The position numbers and the translations under genes are program-made. Positions 17,844 to 26,575 of a stretch of 64,000 bases of DNA are shown here, in pieces (position 1 is the first letter of the stretch; each line of letters opens with the position of its first letter). The stretch is from positions 186,001 to 250,000 of the forward strand of contig JACKJF010000004.1 of NCBI GenBank assembly GCA_020638095.1, given 5' to 3'. A model generated the notes under the pieces. It was not told where the DNA came from and did not search any database. It worked only from the letters and a program-made list of their open reading frames with translations. This stretch comes from Hyphomicrobiaceae bacterium (lineage in GTDB: Bacteria; Pseudomonadota; Alphaproteobacteria; Rhizobiales; Devosiaceae).

Positions 17844-18800
17844 ATGCCGTCCAAATCCATCGATCACGCGGTGACCGCCCGCAAACTGACCGGCGCCGCT
17901 TCGGACCCGACCTACGCCGGCGTGCTGTCGTTCATGCGCCGGAAATATGCCAAGAACCCCAAGGGCGCGGACGTCGTCGTCTGGGGCATTCCCTTCGATG
18001 CGGCGGTTTCCAACCGTCCCGGCGCCCGCTTCGGCCCGCAGGCGATCCGCCGCGCCTCCGCCATTTTCGACAATGACCCGCAATATCCTTTCAGCCACGA
18101 CCTGTTCGCCGATCTGGCGGTCGTGGACCACGGCGATTGCCTTCTCGACTATGGCGACCATCGCAAGACGCCGGCTTCCATTGAGCGTCAGGCCACGAAG
18201 ATCCTGAACTCGGGCGCATTTCTGTTGTCCCTCGGTGGCGATCATTTCGTCACCTGGCCGGTCCTGAAAGCCCACGCGGCACGCCACGGAAAACTGGCGC
18301 TTGTTCAGTTCGACGCGCATCAGGATACCTGGCCCGACGATGGCGGACGCATCGACCATGGATCGTTCGTCGGCCGCGCCGTCCGCGATGGCGTGATCGA
18401 CCCCGCGCATTCGATCCAGATTGGCATCCGCACGCACGCACCTGAAGATTGCGGTATCGAGATGCTTTACGGCCATCAGATCGAAGACATGTCCGCATCC
18501 GACATCGCCGCTGCCATCCTGAAGCGGGTGGGGAACCGGCCGGCCTATTTGACTTTCGACATCGACTGTCTCGATCCCGCCTTCGCTCCAGGAACCGGCA
18601 CGCCGGTCGCCGGCGGCCCTTCGACCGCGAAGACTTTGTCGGTTCTCACCAAGCTTGGGGCGCTCAATCTCCTTGGCGCCGATGTCGTCGAAGTCGCGCC
18701 CGCTTACGACCACGCCGATATCACCGCGATTGCTGGCGCGACCATCGCCATGCACTATCTTGGGCTCCTGGCCGCAAAGAAGGCCGCGGACGGGCGGTAG
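17844..18800 (+). CDS. speB: Agmatinase-family ureohydrolase
   Basis: A 318-residue arginase-fold enzyme expected to hydrolyse agmatine (or a related guanidino compound) to putrescine and urea. Binuclear manganese ligands are visible: GGDHFVTWP, then DAHQDTW, then DIDCLDPAFAPGTGTP, with GGPST next. ATG 17844 has AGGGAGCGAAAG upstream; an in-frame start at 17793 falls inside the S9 terminator and is rejected. Guanidinobutyrase or guanidinopropionase activity cannot be excluded, because substrate specificity in this family rests on variable loops. Single gene between rpsI and the aminotransferase. Confidence 0.83.
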   Translation: MPSKSIDHAVTARKLTGAASDPTYAGVLSFMRRKYAKNPKGADVVVWGIPFDAAVSNRPGARFGPQAIRRASAIFDNDPQYPFSHDLFADLAVVDHGDCLLDYGDHRKTPASIERQATKILNSGAFLLSLGGDHFVTWPVLKAHAARHGKLALVQFDAHQDTWPDDGGRIDHGSFVGRAVRDGVIDPAHSIQIGIRTHAPEDCGIEMLYGHQIEDMSASDIAAAILKRVGNRPAYLTFDIDCLDPAFAPGTGTPVAGGPSTAKTLSVLTKLGALNLLGADVVEVAPAYDHADITAIAGATIAMHYLGLLAAKKAADGR

Positions 18801-18862
18801 CAAGTCCTCAGCCGAGGCAACTTAAACAATTTCACACCATAATTGTTCACTATGAACGAAGA

Positions 18863-18880
18863 GGCCGCGCTGAAGCGGCC
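18863..18880 (+). promoter_or_regulatory. Hairpin in the 5' leader of the aminotransferase gene
   Basis: GGCCGC (18863-18868), loop GCTGAA, GCGGCC (18875-18880), ending 16 bp before the chosen ATG 18897 and just upstream of its AGAGGA ribosome site. No T tract follows, so it is not a terminator. It may shape translation initiation. Pairing seen; role unknown. Confidence 0.3.
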
Positions 18881-18896
18881 ATGCCCAGAGGATGTC

Positions 18897-20114
18897 ATGC
18901 ATTCCGAATTTCACCGCATCAAACGCCTGCCGCCCTACGTTTTCGAGCACATCAATCCGATCAAGGCGAAAGCGCGGGCCGAGGGCGTCGACATTATCGA
19001 TCTGGGCATGGGCAATCCCGACCTGCCGACCCCGCCGCATATCGTTGCCAAGCTCAACGAAACGGTGAAGAACCCGCGCACCCATCGCTATTCTGCGTCC
19101 AAGGGCATACCCGGCCTCAGAAAGGCGCAGGCGAGCTACTACGGCCGCCGCTTTGGCGTGAAGCTCAATCCGGACACGCAGATCGTCGCCACGCTCGGAT
19201 CCAAGGAGGGCTTCGCCAATATGGCGCAGGCCATCTCGGCCCCCGGCGACGTGGTGCTGGTGCCCAACCCGACCTATCCGATCCATTCATTCGGCTTCAT
19301 CATTTCCGGCGGAACGGTGCGCTCAATGCCGGCCGAACCGAACGAGGAATTCCTGCGCTCGCTCGACCGGGCCGTTCGCCATTCCATCCCGAAACCGATT
19401 GCGCTCATTCTCAACTACCCGGCCAACCCAACCGCCTACGTCGCGAGCTTCGGTTTCTACAAGGAAGTCGTCGACTATTGCCGCGAGCATGAAATCTTCA
19501 TTCTCTCCGATCTTGCCTATGCCGAGGTCTATTTCGACAACAACCCGCCGATTTCGGTGCTTCAGGTTCCTGGAGCCATGGACATCACCGTCGAATTCAC
19601 CTCGATGTCCAAGACCTTTTCCATGCCGGGTTGGCGCGTGGGTTTTGCCGTTGGCAATGAACGACTGATCGCCGCGCTCGCGAGGGTGAAGTCCTATCTC
19701 GACTATGGTGCGTTCACGCCAATTCAGGTTGCTGCCGCGTCGGCGCTTAATGGCGATGATTCCTGCGTCGAGGAAATGCGCAAAATCTATCAGGTGCGCC
19801 GAGATGTGATGGTGGAAAGCTTCGGCCGTGCCGGCTGGGACATTCCGCCTCCACCAGCGACCATGTTCGCCTGGGCCCCGATCCCGGACCAGTTTGCCGA
19901 ACTCGGCTCGCTCGAATTTGCCAAGCTCCTGATCCGCGAAACCGGTGTGGCCGTGGCACCCGGCGTCGGATTTGGCGAATATGGCGATCAGTATGTTCGC
20001 TTGGCCTTTGTTGAAAATGAACAGCGCATCCGTCAAGCTGCTCGGAACATTAAGCGATTCCTCGGCAGCCAGACCGGAAAGGCCAATGTGGTTCAACTCA
20101 AGACCCAGACCTAG
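18897..20114 (+). CDS. Class I/II aminotransferase (AlaC / LL-diaminopimelate aminotransferase-like)
   Basis: A 405-residue PLP enzyme of the group annotated as alanine or LL-diaminopimelate aminotransferase in this order. The N-terminus FHRIKRLPPYVFEHINPIK and IDLGMGNPDLPTPPHIV are characteristic; the PLP Lys lies in TSMSKTFSMPGWRVG, and RYSASKGIPGLR marks the substrate/cofactor region. ATG 18897 gives the N-terminus usual for the family, with AGAGGA upstream; TTG 18843 and ATG 18852 are weaker in-frame choices. It precedes hom, glpX and recJ, an order shared with related genomes, although a regulator-like gene is placed between it and hom here. A transaminase linking pyruvate/glutamate to alanine is the likeliest role. 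Confidence 0.87.
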   Translation: MHSEFHRIKRLPPYVFEHINPIKAKARAEGVDIIDLGMGNPDLPTPPHIVAKLNETVKNPRTHRYSASKGIPGLRKAQASYYGRRFGVKLNPDTQIVATLGSKEGFANMAQAISAPGDVVLVPNPTYPIHSFGFIISGGTVRSMPAEPNEEFLRSLDRAVRHSIPKPIALILNYPANPTAYVASFGFYKEVVDYCREHEIFILSDLAYAEVYFDNNPPISVLQVPGAMDITVEFTSMSKTFSMPGWRVGFAVGNERLIAALARVKSYLDYGAFTPIQVAAASALNGDDSCVEEMRKIYQVRRDVMVESFGRAGWDIPPPPATMFAWAPIPDQFAELGSLEFAKLLIRETGVAVAPGVGFGEYGDQYVRLAFVENEQRIRQAARNIKRFLGSQTGKANVVQLKTQT

Positions 20115-20123
20115 GCCGACTGC

Positions 20124-21818
20124 ATGAGCCGGACCGACCGCGCCAAACTCGTCGACCGGCTCTACGCCTTCCTGTCCAATCCCGAGCTCAGCGTCGAGCT
20201 GATCCACGAACTCGACCCCTATATCGAAGCGGCTGGCAGCAGTTCGGCCGACGCGCCGGAACTGGGCGCAGAAGTGGAACGCCATTTCGAATATGCCAGC
20301 CGGATATTCGACCGGATTCGGGATTCCGATCCACCTTCGGATGAGGCGGCGGCGCACGGGGCGGGTGCCACATGGGTTCTCGACCGGGATCTCCTGGTCA
20401 TCGCTCAAACCCCCTCGGCCGAGGCCCTTTTCGGAACGCGACTGGGCAAGGGGCTTGATGCGCTTGGCTTGCCGTCAGATGCGATTGCGGCGGCCCGCCG
20501 GTTTGCCGGTGAAGACGCCGCCGAGCGAGACGGGGCGCTCTGTTTATCCACCAAGACCGACGAAACGCCGGAACAGCATCTGTTCGTCTTGACGCCGTCG
20601 GCAAGTTCGGCCCCACGCGCCGCATTCGAACTCCGGATGATTGAACTCAGTTGGCGCGACGATGTCGGCCAGCAGATCAATGCGGTGTTTGGTTTGAGCG
20701 GCGCCGAACAAGACGTGTTGCGCGCCATTGTCACCGGCACCAGCCTGCCCGAATTGGCAGAGAATCGTAGCCGCTCCATCGCAACGGTTAGAACCCAGGC
20801 AAAATCGCTCTTTCGCAAGACCGGGCGCGGTTCGCAGATCGAGATGATCCGCCTTTTCGCCGGGCTGAGCATTGCCCTTTCCGACGTCACCGAGTTCGCC
20901 CGGACTGAAACGCCGGGAATGGCCGGGTTCGAGACGGTGCAGCTCGCCGCCGGCGCCGAAGGGCGGCGTTTTGAAGTCGACATTTTCGGGCCGGAGGAGG
21001 GCGATCCCGTCATCCTGATGCACGGGCTCTTCTCGGGGAGCGCGATGATCGCTGCCGCCGATGATGCCATGCGGCGCCATAACCTGAGGATTTTCGTTCC
21101 CTGGCGGCCCGGCTATGCAACTTCGGTGGCCGCGGGCGTTTCGTCCAACAACCTGGTCGATGTAGCGCGCGAAAACGTCGATGCGCTGATTGCGGCTTTC
21201 GAAATCGATCGCCCGCTGATCGCTGGCCGCTTTTCCGGCGCCATTCACGCGGCGGCGACGGCCCGGCGGCTCAATGGCGATGCACGGGGACTGCTGCTGA
21301 TCAGTCCGACCGAACCGGTCAGGCACGTCTCGAAGTTCGACAATATGTCGGCCTTTCAGCGCCGCTTTGCCGTCGCTGCCTATCGCCTGCCGGTGCTTGT
21401 GCCGGTTCTGGCGCGGGCAACTCGCATGTTTGCCCGCACAAGGGGGATGGAAGCTTTCACCGCCGCGTTCTACCCGTCGCCTGCGGCCGATCGCACGCAC
21501 TCTGGCGATCCCGCCGTGAGGCAATTGCTGGCGACAGGAATCGAGCGCTCGTTCCAGAAAACGGCGCTCGGTCATGAACTCGACCTGCGGCTCACGGCGA
21601 GCGACTGGTCGCAATATCTCGAGGGTCTCAACTGCAACCGGGCAGTCATCCACGGTGAACTCGACCCCTGCGAATCCTTCTCGCGCGTCGCCGCCGAAGC
21701 CGAACGGCACGGCTTCGAGGTGACAAAAGTCGCGGGAGGGGGGCAATTGTTCACGCATGCCGAGCCGGATCTCGTGTTTGCCGAGATGCGGCGCCTCATC
21801 GATCTCGATCGTACATAA
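20124..21818 (+). CDS. LuxR-type HTH fused to a degenerate alpha/beta hydrolase domain
   Basis: A 564-residue fusion. Residues 1-180 form an N-terminal region with a PAS-like stretch (GATWVLDRDLLVIAQTPSAEALFG). Residues about 187-240 are a LuxR-family HTH (GLSGAEQDVLRAIVTGTSLPELAE, then SIATVRTQAKSLFRKTG). From about 275 onward the chain is an alpha/beta hydrolase fold (PVILMHGLFSG). The nucleophile elbow, normally G-x-S-x-G, reads G368-R-F370-S-G372, so the nucleophile position is Phe. The acid Asp514 (HGELDP) is kept, but the catalytic His position in GGGQLFTH is Gln541; a His at 545 lies four residues on. The domain is probably a small-molecule sensor rather than an enzyme. It lies 10 bp after the aminotransferase gene. 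Ligand and targets unknown. Confidence 0.82.
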   Translation: MSRTDRAKLVDRLYAFLSNPELSVELIHELDPYIEAAGSSSADAPELGAEVERHFEYASRIFDRIRDSDPPSDEAAAHGAGATWVLDRDLLVIAQTPSAEALFGTRLGKGLDALGLPSDAIAAARRFAGEDAAERDGALCLSTKTDETPEQHLFVLTPSASSAPRAAFELRMIELSWRDDVGQQINAVFGLSGAEQDVLRAIVTGTSLPELAENRSRSIATVRTQAKSLFRKTGRGSQIEMIRLFAGLSIALSDVTEFARTETPGMAGFETVQLAAGAEGRRFEVDIFGPEEGDPVILMHGLFSGSAMIAAADDAMRRHNLRIFVPWRPGYATSVAAGVSSNNLVDVARENVDALIAAFEIDRPLIAGRFSGAIHAAATARRLNGDARGLLLISPTEPVRHVSKFDNMSAFQRRFAVAAYRLPVLVPVLARATRMFARTRGMEAFTAAFYPSPAADRTHSGDPAVRQLLATGIERSFQKTALGHELDLRLTASDWSQYLEGLNCNRAVIHGELDPCESFSRVAAEAERHGFEVTKVAGGGQLFTHAEPDLVFAEMRRLIDLDRT

Positions 21819-21824
21819 ATCCTA

Positions 21825-21853
21825 TTGACCTGTTGGATTTTTCCTATTCTAAC
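21825..21853 (+). promoter_or_regulatory. Putative promoter of hom
   Basis: TTGACC (21825-21830), a 17-bp spacer rich in T, and TCTAAC (21848-21853); TATTCT at 21845 is a second -10 candidate. It lies only 28 bp before ATG 21881, leaving a short leader. It supports separate transcription of hom from the regulator gene. Confidence 0.5.
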
Positions 21854-21880
21854 ACGGTTCCATCGCCGGACCTGTAGGAA

Positions 21881-23392
21881 ATGGCCGCTGTCATGCCTGA
21901 TTTCTTGAATGAAATTGAAGCCTTCTTGATGCGCAACGACATGTCGCCGACCCGTTTTGGGCGCGAATTCGTGGGCGATCCGCAATTTGTTTTCGATCTG
22001 AGAGATGGGCGTGAGCCCCGTCGCGACACCCGCGAAAAGGTTCTCGCGGCCATGTCTGCGTTCATACCCGCCGAAGCCTCCCGGCCCTTGCGGCTTGGTA
22101 TTGCGGGCCTCGGAACGGTTGGCGGATCGCTGGTTCAGATGCTGACGACCTGCGACGACGACATAGTCAGAAAGCATGGCCGCCGCATCGAAATCGTTGC
22201 CGTCGCTGCCCGCTCGCGCTCGCGTGCCCGGGGCTTCGATGTGAGCGCCTACGAATGGCACGACAATCCGGTCGACCTGGCCCGCTCGCGCAACATCGAC
22301 CTCTTTGTCGAATTGATTGGCGGCGAGGATGGGCCGGCTTATGCGGCGGTGCGCGCGGCCCTTGAGGCCGGGAAACCGGTCGTCACCGCCAACAAGGCGC
22401 TTCTGGCCAAGCACGGCGTGGAACTCGCGGCTCTGGCCGAACACAAGGGTGCCTATATCGGCTTTGAGGCGGCGGTTGCCGGGGGCATCCCGGTGATCAA
22501 GACGCTGCGCGAGGGCCTCGGCGCCGCCAAGGTCACGCGCGTCTACGGCATCATGAACGGCACCTGCAACTATATCCTGACGCGCATGGGCAATGAGGGG
22601 ATCTCCTTTCCCGACTGCCTGCGGGACGCCCAGGCGCTCGGCTATGCCGAAGCAGATCCGACCTTCGACGTTGGCGGGTTCGACACCGCCCACAAGCTCG
22701 CCATCCTTACGGCCCTGTGTTTCGGCTGCGAAATCGCCGCAGACGAAATCTTCGTCGAAGGCATCGAGTCCATTTCCCAGGCCGACATCAAGGTTGCCCG
22801 CGACCTCGGCTACAAGATCAAGCTTCTTGGAATTGCTCAGCACAATCCTGATGGCATCGAACAGCGCGTGCACCCGACGCTTGTTCGGGAATCCTCGGCC
22901 ATTGCGCGGGTCGACAACGTGCTGAACGCCGTGGCGCTCGAAACCGATCACATCAATGAACTGCTGCTGGCAGGGCCCGGCGCAGGCGGCTCTGCGACGG
23001 CGGCCAGCGTTTTGGCGGACATTCTCGACATTGCCCGAGGCCACAACGTGCCGCCGCTCGGCGCGCCGGTTGCCGAGCTCACGCCCTATCGCCGGGCGCC
23101 AATGCGAACACACGAAGGTGGCTACTACATTCGCCTCAACGTCCGAGATGTGCCGGGGGCGCTCGCCTCCGTCACCACGCGTCTCAGCGAGGCCGGCATT
23201 TCCCTCGAAAGTGTCATTCAGCGTCCGGACGTGCAGATCGCCGCCGAGACGGGCGAACGCGGCCCGACCCGCACGGTTGTTTTGATTACCCACGACACGA
23301 TGGAAGCATCGGTGCGCGCGGCCCTCGCCAAGGTCACCGATGATGGCTTTACCAGTGGAGCCCCGCAGGTTATCCGGATAGAGAATTTCTGA
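21881..23392 (+). CDS. hom: Homoserine dehydrogenase with N-terminal HTH-like extension
   Basis: Homoserine dehydrogenase reduces aspartate semialdehyde to homoserine, the branch point to methionine and threonine. The catalytic part (from about residue 68) starts PLRLGIAGLGTVGGSLVQML, then TANKALLAKHG, GIMNGTCNYILT and ADPTFDVGGFDTAHKL, and ends with a C-terminal ACT domain (YYIRLNVRDVPGALASV, near 415-500). At 503 residues it is about 65 longer than usual. The extra N-terminus (FLNEIEAFLMRNDMSPTRFG, then FVGDPQFVFDLRDGREPRRDT) looks like the small HTH-like proteins found alone in many Hyphomicrobiales. The frame is continuous. Met at 22052 (MSAFIPAE) could be a second start giving ordinary-length Hom, but it has only a poor SD. 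It may be a true fusion or two overlapping products. Confidence 0.9.
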   Translation: MAAVMPDFLNEIEAFLMRNDMSPTRFGREFVGDPQFVFDLRDGREPRRDTREKVLAAMSAFIPAEASRPLRLGIAGLGTVGGSLVQMLTTCDDDIVRKHGRRIEIVAVAARSRSRARGFDVSAYEWHDNPVDLARSRNIDLFVELIGGEDGPAYAAVRAALEAGKPVVTANKALLAKHGVELAALAEHKGAYIGFEAAVAGGIPVIKTLREGLGAAKVTRVYGIMNGTCNYILTRMGNEGISFPDCLRDAQALGYAEADPTFDVGGFDTAHKLAILTALCFGCEIAADEIFVEGIESISQADIKVARDLGYKIKLLGIAQHNPDGIEQRVHPTLVRESSAIARVDNVLNAVALETDHINELLLAGPGAGGSATAASVLADILDIARGHNVPPLGAPVAELTPYRRAPMRTHEGGYYIRLNVRDVPGALASVTTRLSEAGISLESVIQRPDVQIAAETGERGPTRTVVLITHDTMEASVRAALAKVTDDGFTSGAPQVIRIENF

Positions 23393-23417
23393 TCGGGTCG
23401 CGGCGGCGGAGGACATT

Positions 23418-24389
23418 TTGGATCAGCTTGGCATGCATAGCGGTCTCGCCGAGGGCGCGCTGACCCTCGGCTTCGTCCGCGCGACTGAACTGGCCGCGAT
23501 CGCAACTTCGGAATGGCGTGGAAAGGGCGACGAGCGGGCCGCCGATTCCGCCGCCTCGGACGGTCTCGCCATCGGGCTTAATGTCATGCCCATGCGCGCG
23601 ACCATTTCGCTCGGTGAAGGCACGCACTCCGAATCCGACACGTTCGGCGTCGGCCACACGTTCGGAACCGGGGAGGGACCGGACGTTGACCTCGCCGTCG
23701 ATGCTCTCGAGGGCACGACCCTTTGCGCCAAGGCGCAAAACGACGCGCTGGTTGCACTTGCGGCCTCAGAACCCGGTGGTTTGATGCGCGTTCCGGCTGT
23801 GTACATGGACAAGATCGCCATCGCCTCCGGCTATCCGGAAGACCTCATCGACCTCGGTGCCAGCCCCACCGACAATATCCGCGCGCTTGCCGACGCCAAG
23901 AAAGTGCCGGTGAGGGAAATCGCCGCGTGCGTGCTCGACCGTCCGCGCCATGCCGCGCTGATCGAAGAATTGCGTACTGTCGGCTGTTCCGTTCGTCTCA
24001 TCGGCGACGGTGACATCGCCGCCGTCATCCACGCCGCCAACGTGTTCCACGAATCCGTCGACATCTACATGGGCAGTGGCGGCGCGCCCGAAGGCGTGCT
24101 GGCGGCGGCGGCGATCCGCTGCCTTGGCGGGGTCATGCAGGCGCGTTTTCAGACGAACCGGCCCGACTTTGTCGAAAAGCTCCAGGCCGTCGGCATCACC
24201 GACCGCGACAAAATTTACACCGCCCGCGATTTGGCGCGCGGCGATGTCCTGTTCGCGGCGACGGGTGTCACCAACGGAACCCTTGTCGAGGGTGTGGCCA
24301 CCAACAAGGGGTCCTATCACACCTCCTCCATCGTCATGGAGACCTGGTCGGGAACCGTCCGGCGCGTGTCGACCCGCCATGCGCGCTGA
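23418..24389 (+). CDS. glpX: Class II fructose-1,6-bisphosphatase (GlpX)
   Basis: GlpX dephosphorylates fructose-1,6-bisphosphate in gluconeogenesis. The 323-residue protein has the class II motifs GKGDERAADSAASDGL, ISLGEGTHSESD, VDLAVDALEGTTLCA and MGSGGAPEGVLAA. The start is TTG 23418 with GGAGGA four to five bases before it; ATG 23433 is 20 bp from that site and less likely. It follows hom by 25 bp and precedes recJ, the order hom-glpX-recJ being a recurring one in this order, so the three are probably co-transcribed. Confidence 0.95.
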   Translation: MDQLGMHSGLAEGALTLGFVRATELAAIATSEWRGKGDERAADSAASDGLAIGLNVMPMRATISLGEGTHSESDTFGVGHTFGTGEGPDVDLAVDALEGTTLCAKAQNDALVALAASEPGGLMRVPAVYMDKIAIASGYPEDLIDLGASPTDNIRALADAKKVPVREIAACVLDRPRHAALIEELRTVGCSVRLIGDGDIAAVIHAANVFHESVDIYMGSGGAPEGVLAAAAIRCLGGVMQARFQTNRPDFVEKLQAVGITDRDKIYTARDLARGDVLFAATGVTNGTLVEGVATNKGSYHTSSIVMETWSGTVRRVSTRHAR

Positions 24390-24431
24390 ACGCGGTTGAC
24401 CAAGAGCGGCGCTCCTGCTCCAAACCAATAG

Positions 24432-26222
24432 ATGACGAACCAGTCGGACTATTTTCTCAACGTCTCGCGCTCATTGACAGGCCGCGCCTGGAAGGACCGC
24501 CTCGACGACCGGCAGCGTCGCCTTGCGGGGGCCATTTCCGACCGGCATGAAGTTTCCGACATCCTCGCGCGCGTGCTCGCGGCCCGCGACGTCGGCGCCG
24601 ACGAGGTGGCCGCCTATCTCGACCCGAAACTTCGCGAGTTGCTGCCCGATCCCTCGACCCTGACCGATATGGACGCGACCGCCGCCCGTCTGGCAGACGC
24701 GATCGCCCGCAACGAGCAGGTCGCGCTTTTTGGCGACTATGACGTCGACGGCGCCAGTTCGACGGCGCTCATGCGGATCTATCTGAGGCATTTCGGCCTC
24801 GACCCCGCGGCCTATATCCCCGACCGGATATTCGAAGGCTACGGCCCCAATCCCGATGCTATCGACAAACTCGCCGACGCTGGCGCCACCCTCCTCGTGA
24901 CCCTCGATTGCGGAACGACCTCGCTCGACGCGATCGCCCACGCGAAACGCCGAAACCTCGATGTGCTCGTTCTCGACCACCATCAGGTGGGCGTTGAACT
25001 GCCCCTGGCCGACGCGCTGGTCAATCCCAACCGGGCCGAGGACCTGTCCGGCCTGACCTATCTCAGCGCCGCAGGCGTTACGTTCATGGTCCTGATCGGC
25101 GTCAACCGGGAAATGCGCAGGCGCGGCGAATCCGACCTGCCGGACCTGATGCGCATGCTCGATCTGGTGGCGCTCGCGACCGTGTGCGACGTCGTGCCGC
25201 TCGTCGGGCTTAACCGCGCCATCGTCCATCGCGGGCTCGAAATCATCAGGGGAGGTGGCAATCCGGGCATCACCGCGCTCGGCCTCGCCTCCCGGCTTTC
25301 CGGACCTCCGAGCACCTACACGCTCGGTTACATGATTGGGCCGCGCATCAATGCCGGCGGCCGCATCGGTGATGCGAGCCTTGGAATGCGGCTCCTCACG
25401 GCCACGGATGAATCCGAAATCACCCGCATCGCCGCACGTCTCGACGAACTCAACGCGGAACGGCAGGCGATCGAGGCGAGCGCCGTCGAAGAGGCGATCG
25501 CGGTCGCCGAGCGCGAATTCGGGAGCGGCGAGGGTCCGCCGGTGCTGGTTCTCGAATCCGAGCATTGGCATCCCGGCGTGGTCGGCCTGATTGCGGCGCG
25601 GCTGAAGGAGCGCTTCGACCGCCCGGCTTTCGCCATCGCGATGCGCCAGGATGGAACGGGCTCCGGTTCCGGACGGTCGGTTGCCGGCGTTGATCTGGGA
25701 CACGCCGTGCATCTGGCGACCGAGAATGGGTTGATTCTCAAAGGCGGTGGACATGCCATGGCTGCCGGGATCACGTTGCGGCAGGAGCAGATCGGGCCGT
25801 TCAAGGCCTTTCTGTCCGAGCGCTTGGAAGTCGATGTCGCAAAGGCCCGCGACAATGCTGCCGTGCATGTCGACGCCGCGCTGACCGCCCGCGCCGCCTC
25901 TGTCGAGTTCATAGATGAAGTGCAGCGCGCCGGACCCTTCGGCGCCGGCAATCCCAACCCGCTCTTTGCCTTTCCGGCGCACCGGATCAAGGGCGCGGCG
26001 ATTGTCGGGGCAGGTGGCCATGTGCGCTGCTCACTCGTCAGTCCCGACGGTGCGCGGCTTTCCGCGATTGCGTTTCGCGCCGCATCGTCGGACCTCGGTG
26101 AGCGGCTGCTGACGCTTGGCGACATGGATGCGCTGCACATTTGCGGCGTGCTGAGCATCAATCACTGGCAGGGGCGCGAAACGCCGCAACTGCGCATCGA
26201 CGATGCCGCGCTACCGGGCTGA
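24432..26222 (+). CDS. recJ: Single-stranded-DNA-specific exonuclease RecJ
   Basis: RecJ is the 5'-3' single-strand exonuclease of recombination and mismatch repair. The 596-residue protein carries the DHH/DHHA1 motifs in order: FGDYDVDGASSTALM (metal-binding DxD), VTLDCGTTS, LDHHQVG (DHH), ATVCDVVPL, GPRINAGGRIGD, and GGGHAMAAGITLR in the DHHA1 domain. The C-terminal OB domain follows (AGPFGAGNPNPLF). Length is normal for proteobacteria. It ends 26 bp before the tRNA-Glu gene on the other strand. Confidence 0.97.
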   Translation: MTNQSDYFLNVSRSLTGRAWKDRLDDRQRRLAGAISDRHEVSDILARVLAARDVGADEVAAYLDPKLRELLPDPSTLTDMDATAARLADAIARNEQVALFGDYDVDGASSTALMRIYLRHFGLDPAAYIPDRIFEGYGPNPDAIDKLADAGATLLVTLDCGTTSLDAIAHAKRRNLDVLVLDHHQVGVELPLADALVNPNRAEDLSGLTYLSAAGVTFMVLIGVNREMRRRGESDLPDLMRMLDLVALATVCDVVPLVGLNRAIVHRGLEIIRGGGNPGITALGLASRLSGPPSTYTLGYMIGPRINAGGRIGDASLGMRLLTATDESEITRIAARLDELNAERQAIEASAVEEAIAVAEREFGSGEGPPVLVLESEHWHPGVVGLIAARLKERFDRPAFAIAMRQDGTGSGSGRSVAGVDLGHAVHLATENGLILKGGGHAMAAGITLRQEQIGPFKAFLSERLEVDVAKARDNAAVHVDAALTARAASVEFIDEVQRAGPFGAGNPNPLFAFPAHRIKGAAIVGAGGHVRCSLVSPDGARLSAIAFRAASSDLGERLLTLGDMDALHICGVLSINHWQGRETPQLRIDDAALPG

Positions 26223-26248
26223 TAAGCAAGAGAAGCGAGTAAAGAGAT

Positions 26249-26324
26249 TGGTACTCCCAACGGGACTCGAACCCGTGTTTCCGCCGTGAGAGGGCGGCGT
26301 CCTAGACCGCTAGACGATGGGAGC
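26249..26324 (-). tRNA. tRNA-Glu (CTC)
   Basis: A 76-nt cloverleaf on the minus strand with encoded CCA. The acceptor GCTCCCA pairs with TGGGAGT, the anticodon stem CCGCC/GGCGG holds loop CTCTCAC (anticodon CTC), and the T-arm has GGTTCGAGTCC. It is a close copy of the tRNA-Glu (TTC) 93 bp away. Confidence 0.96.
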
Positions 26325-26417
26325 CCCGAAAGGCAAACGCCGGTCACGCTTCATATTCGCCATTCCATCTCCAGAATCAAGCCGGACCAATACCGGAGAG
26401 AATGCCAGCGAAGGGAA

Positions 26418-26493
26418 TGGTACGCCCAACGGGAATCGAACCCGTGTTTCCGCCGTGAAAGGGCGGCGTCCTAGACCGCTAGACGATGGGCGC
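26418..26493 (-). tRNA. tRNA-Glu (TTC)
   Basis: A 76-nt cloverleaf with CCA. The acceptor GCGCCCA pairs with TGGGCGT, the anticodon loop CTTTCAC gives TTC, and the T-arm has GGTTCGATTCC. Its body is nearly identical to the CTC isoacceptor, so the pair probably arose by tandem duplication followed by an anticodon change and acceptor drift. Confidence 0.96.
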
Positions 26494-26575
26494 CGAAGCA
26501 GGGTGACCCTATAGGGGGCGTCAGGCCAATCCGCAACCCCATTTTTGCTCGACGCGACGCCGTCACCGGAAATGA

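Noticed and set aside
17154..18803. Long open frame on the minus strand opposite rpsI and agmatinase (549 codons)
   Set aside because: It is a GC-rich antisense shadow of clearly conserved genes, crosses the rpsI terminator, has no domain signature, and has low-complexity His/Gly/Arg composition.
21572..23416. 614-codon minus-strand frame opposite the regulator and hom
   Set aside because: It mirrors the codons of hom and the LuxR-hydrolase gene and has no recognisable family or ribosome site.
26249..26493. Attachment site or island boundary at the two tRNA-Glu genes
   Set aside because: Both tRNAs are complete, differ in anticodon and acceptor, and no integrase or element lies between or beside them.
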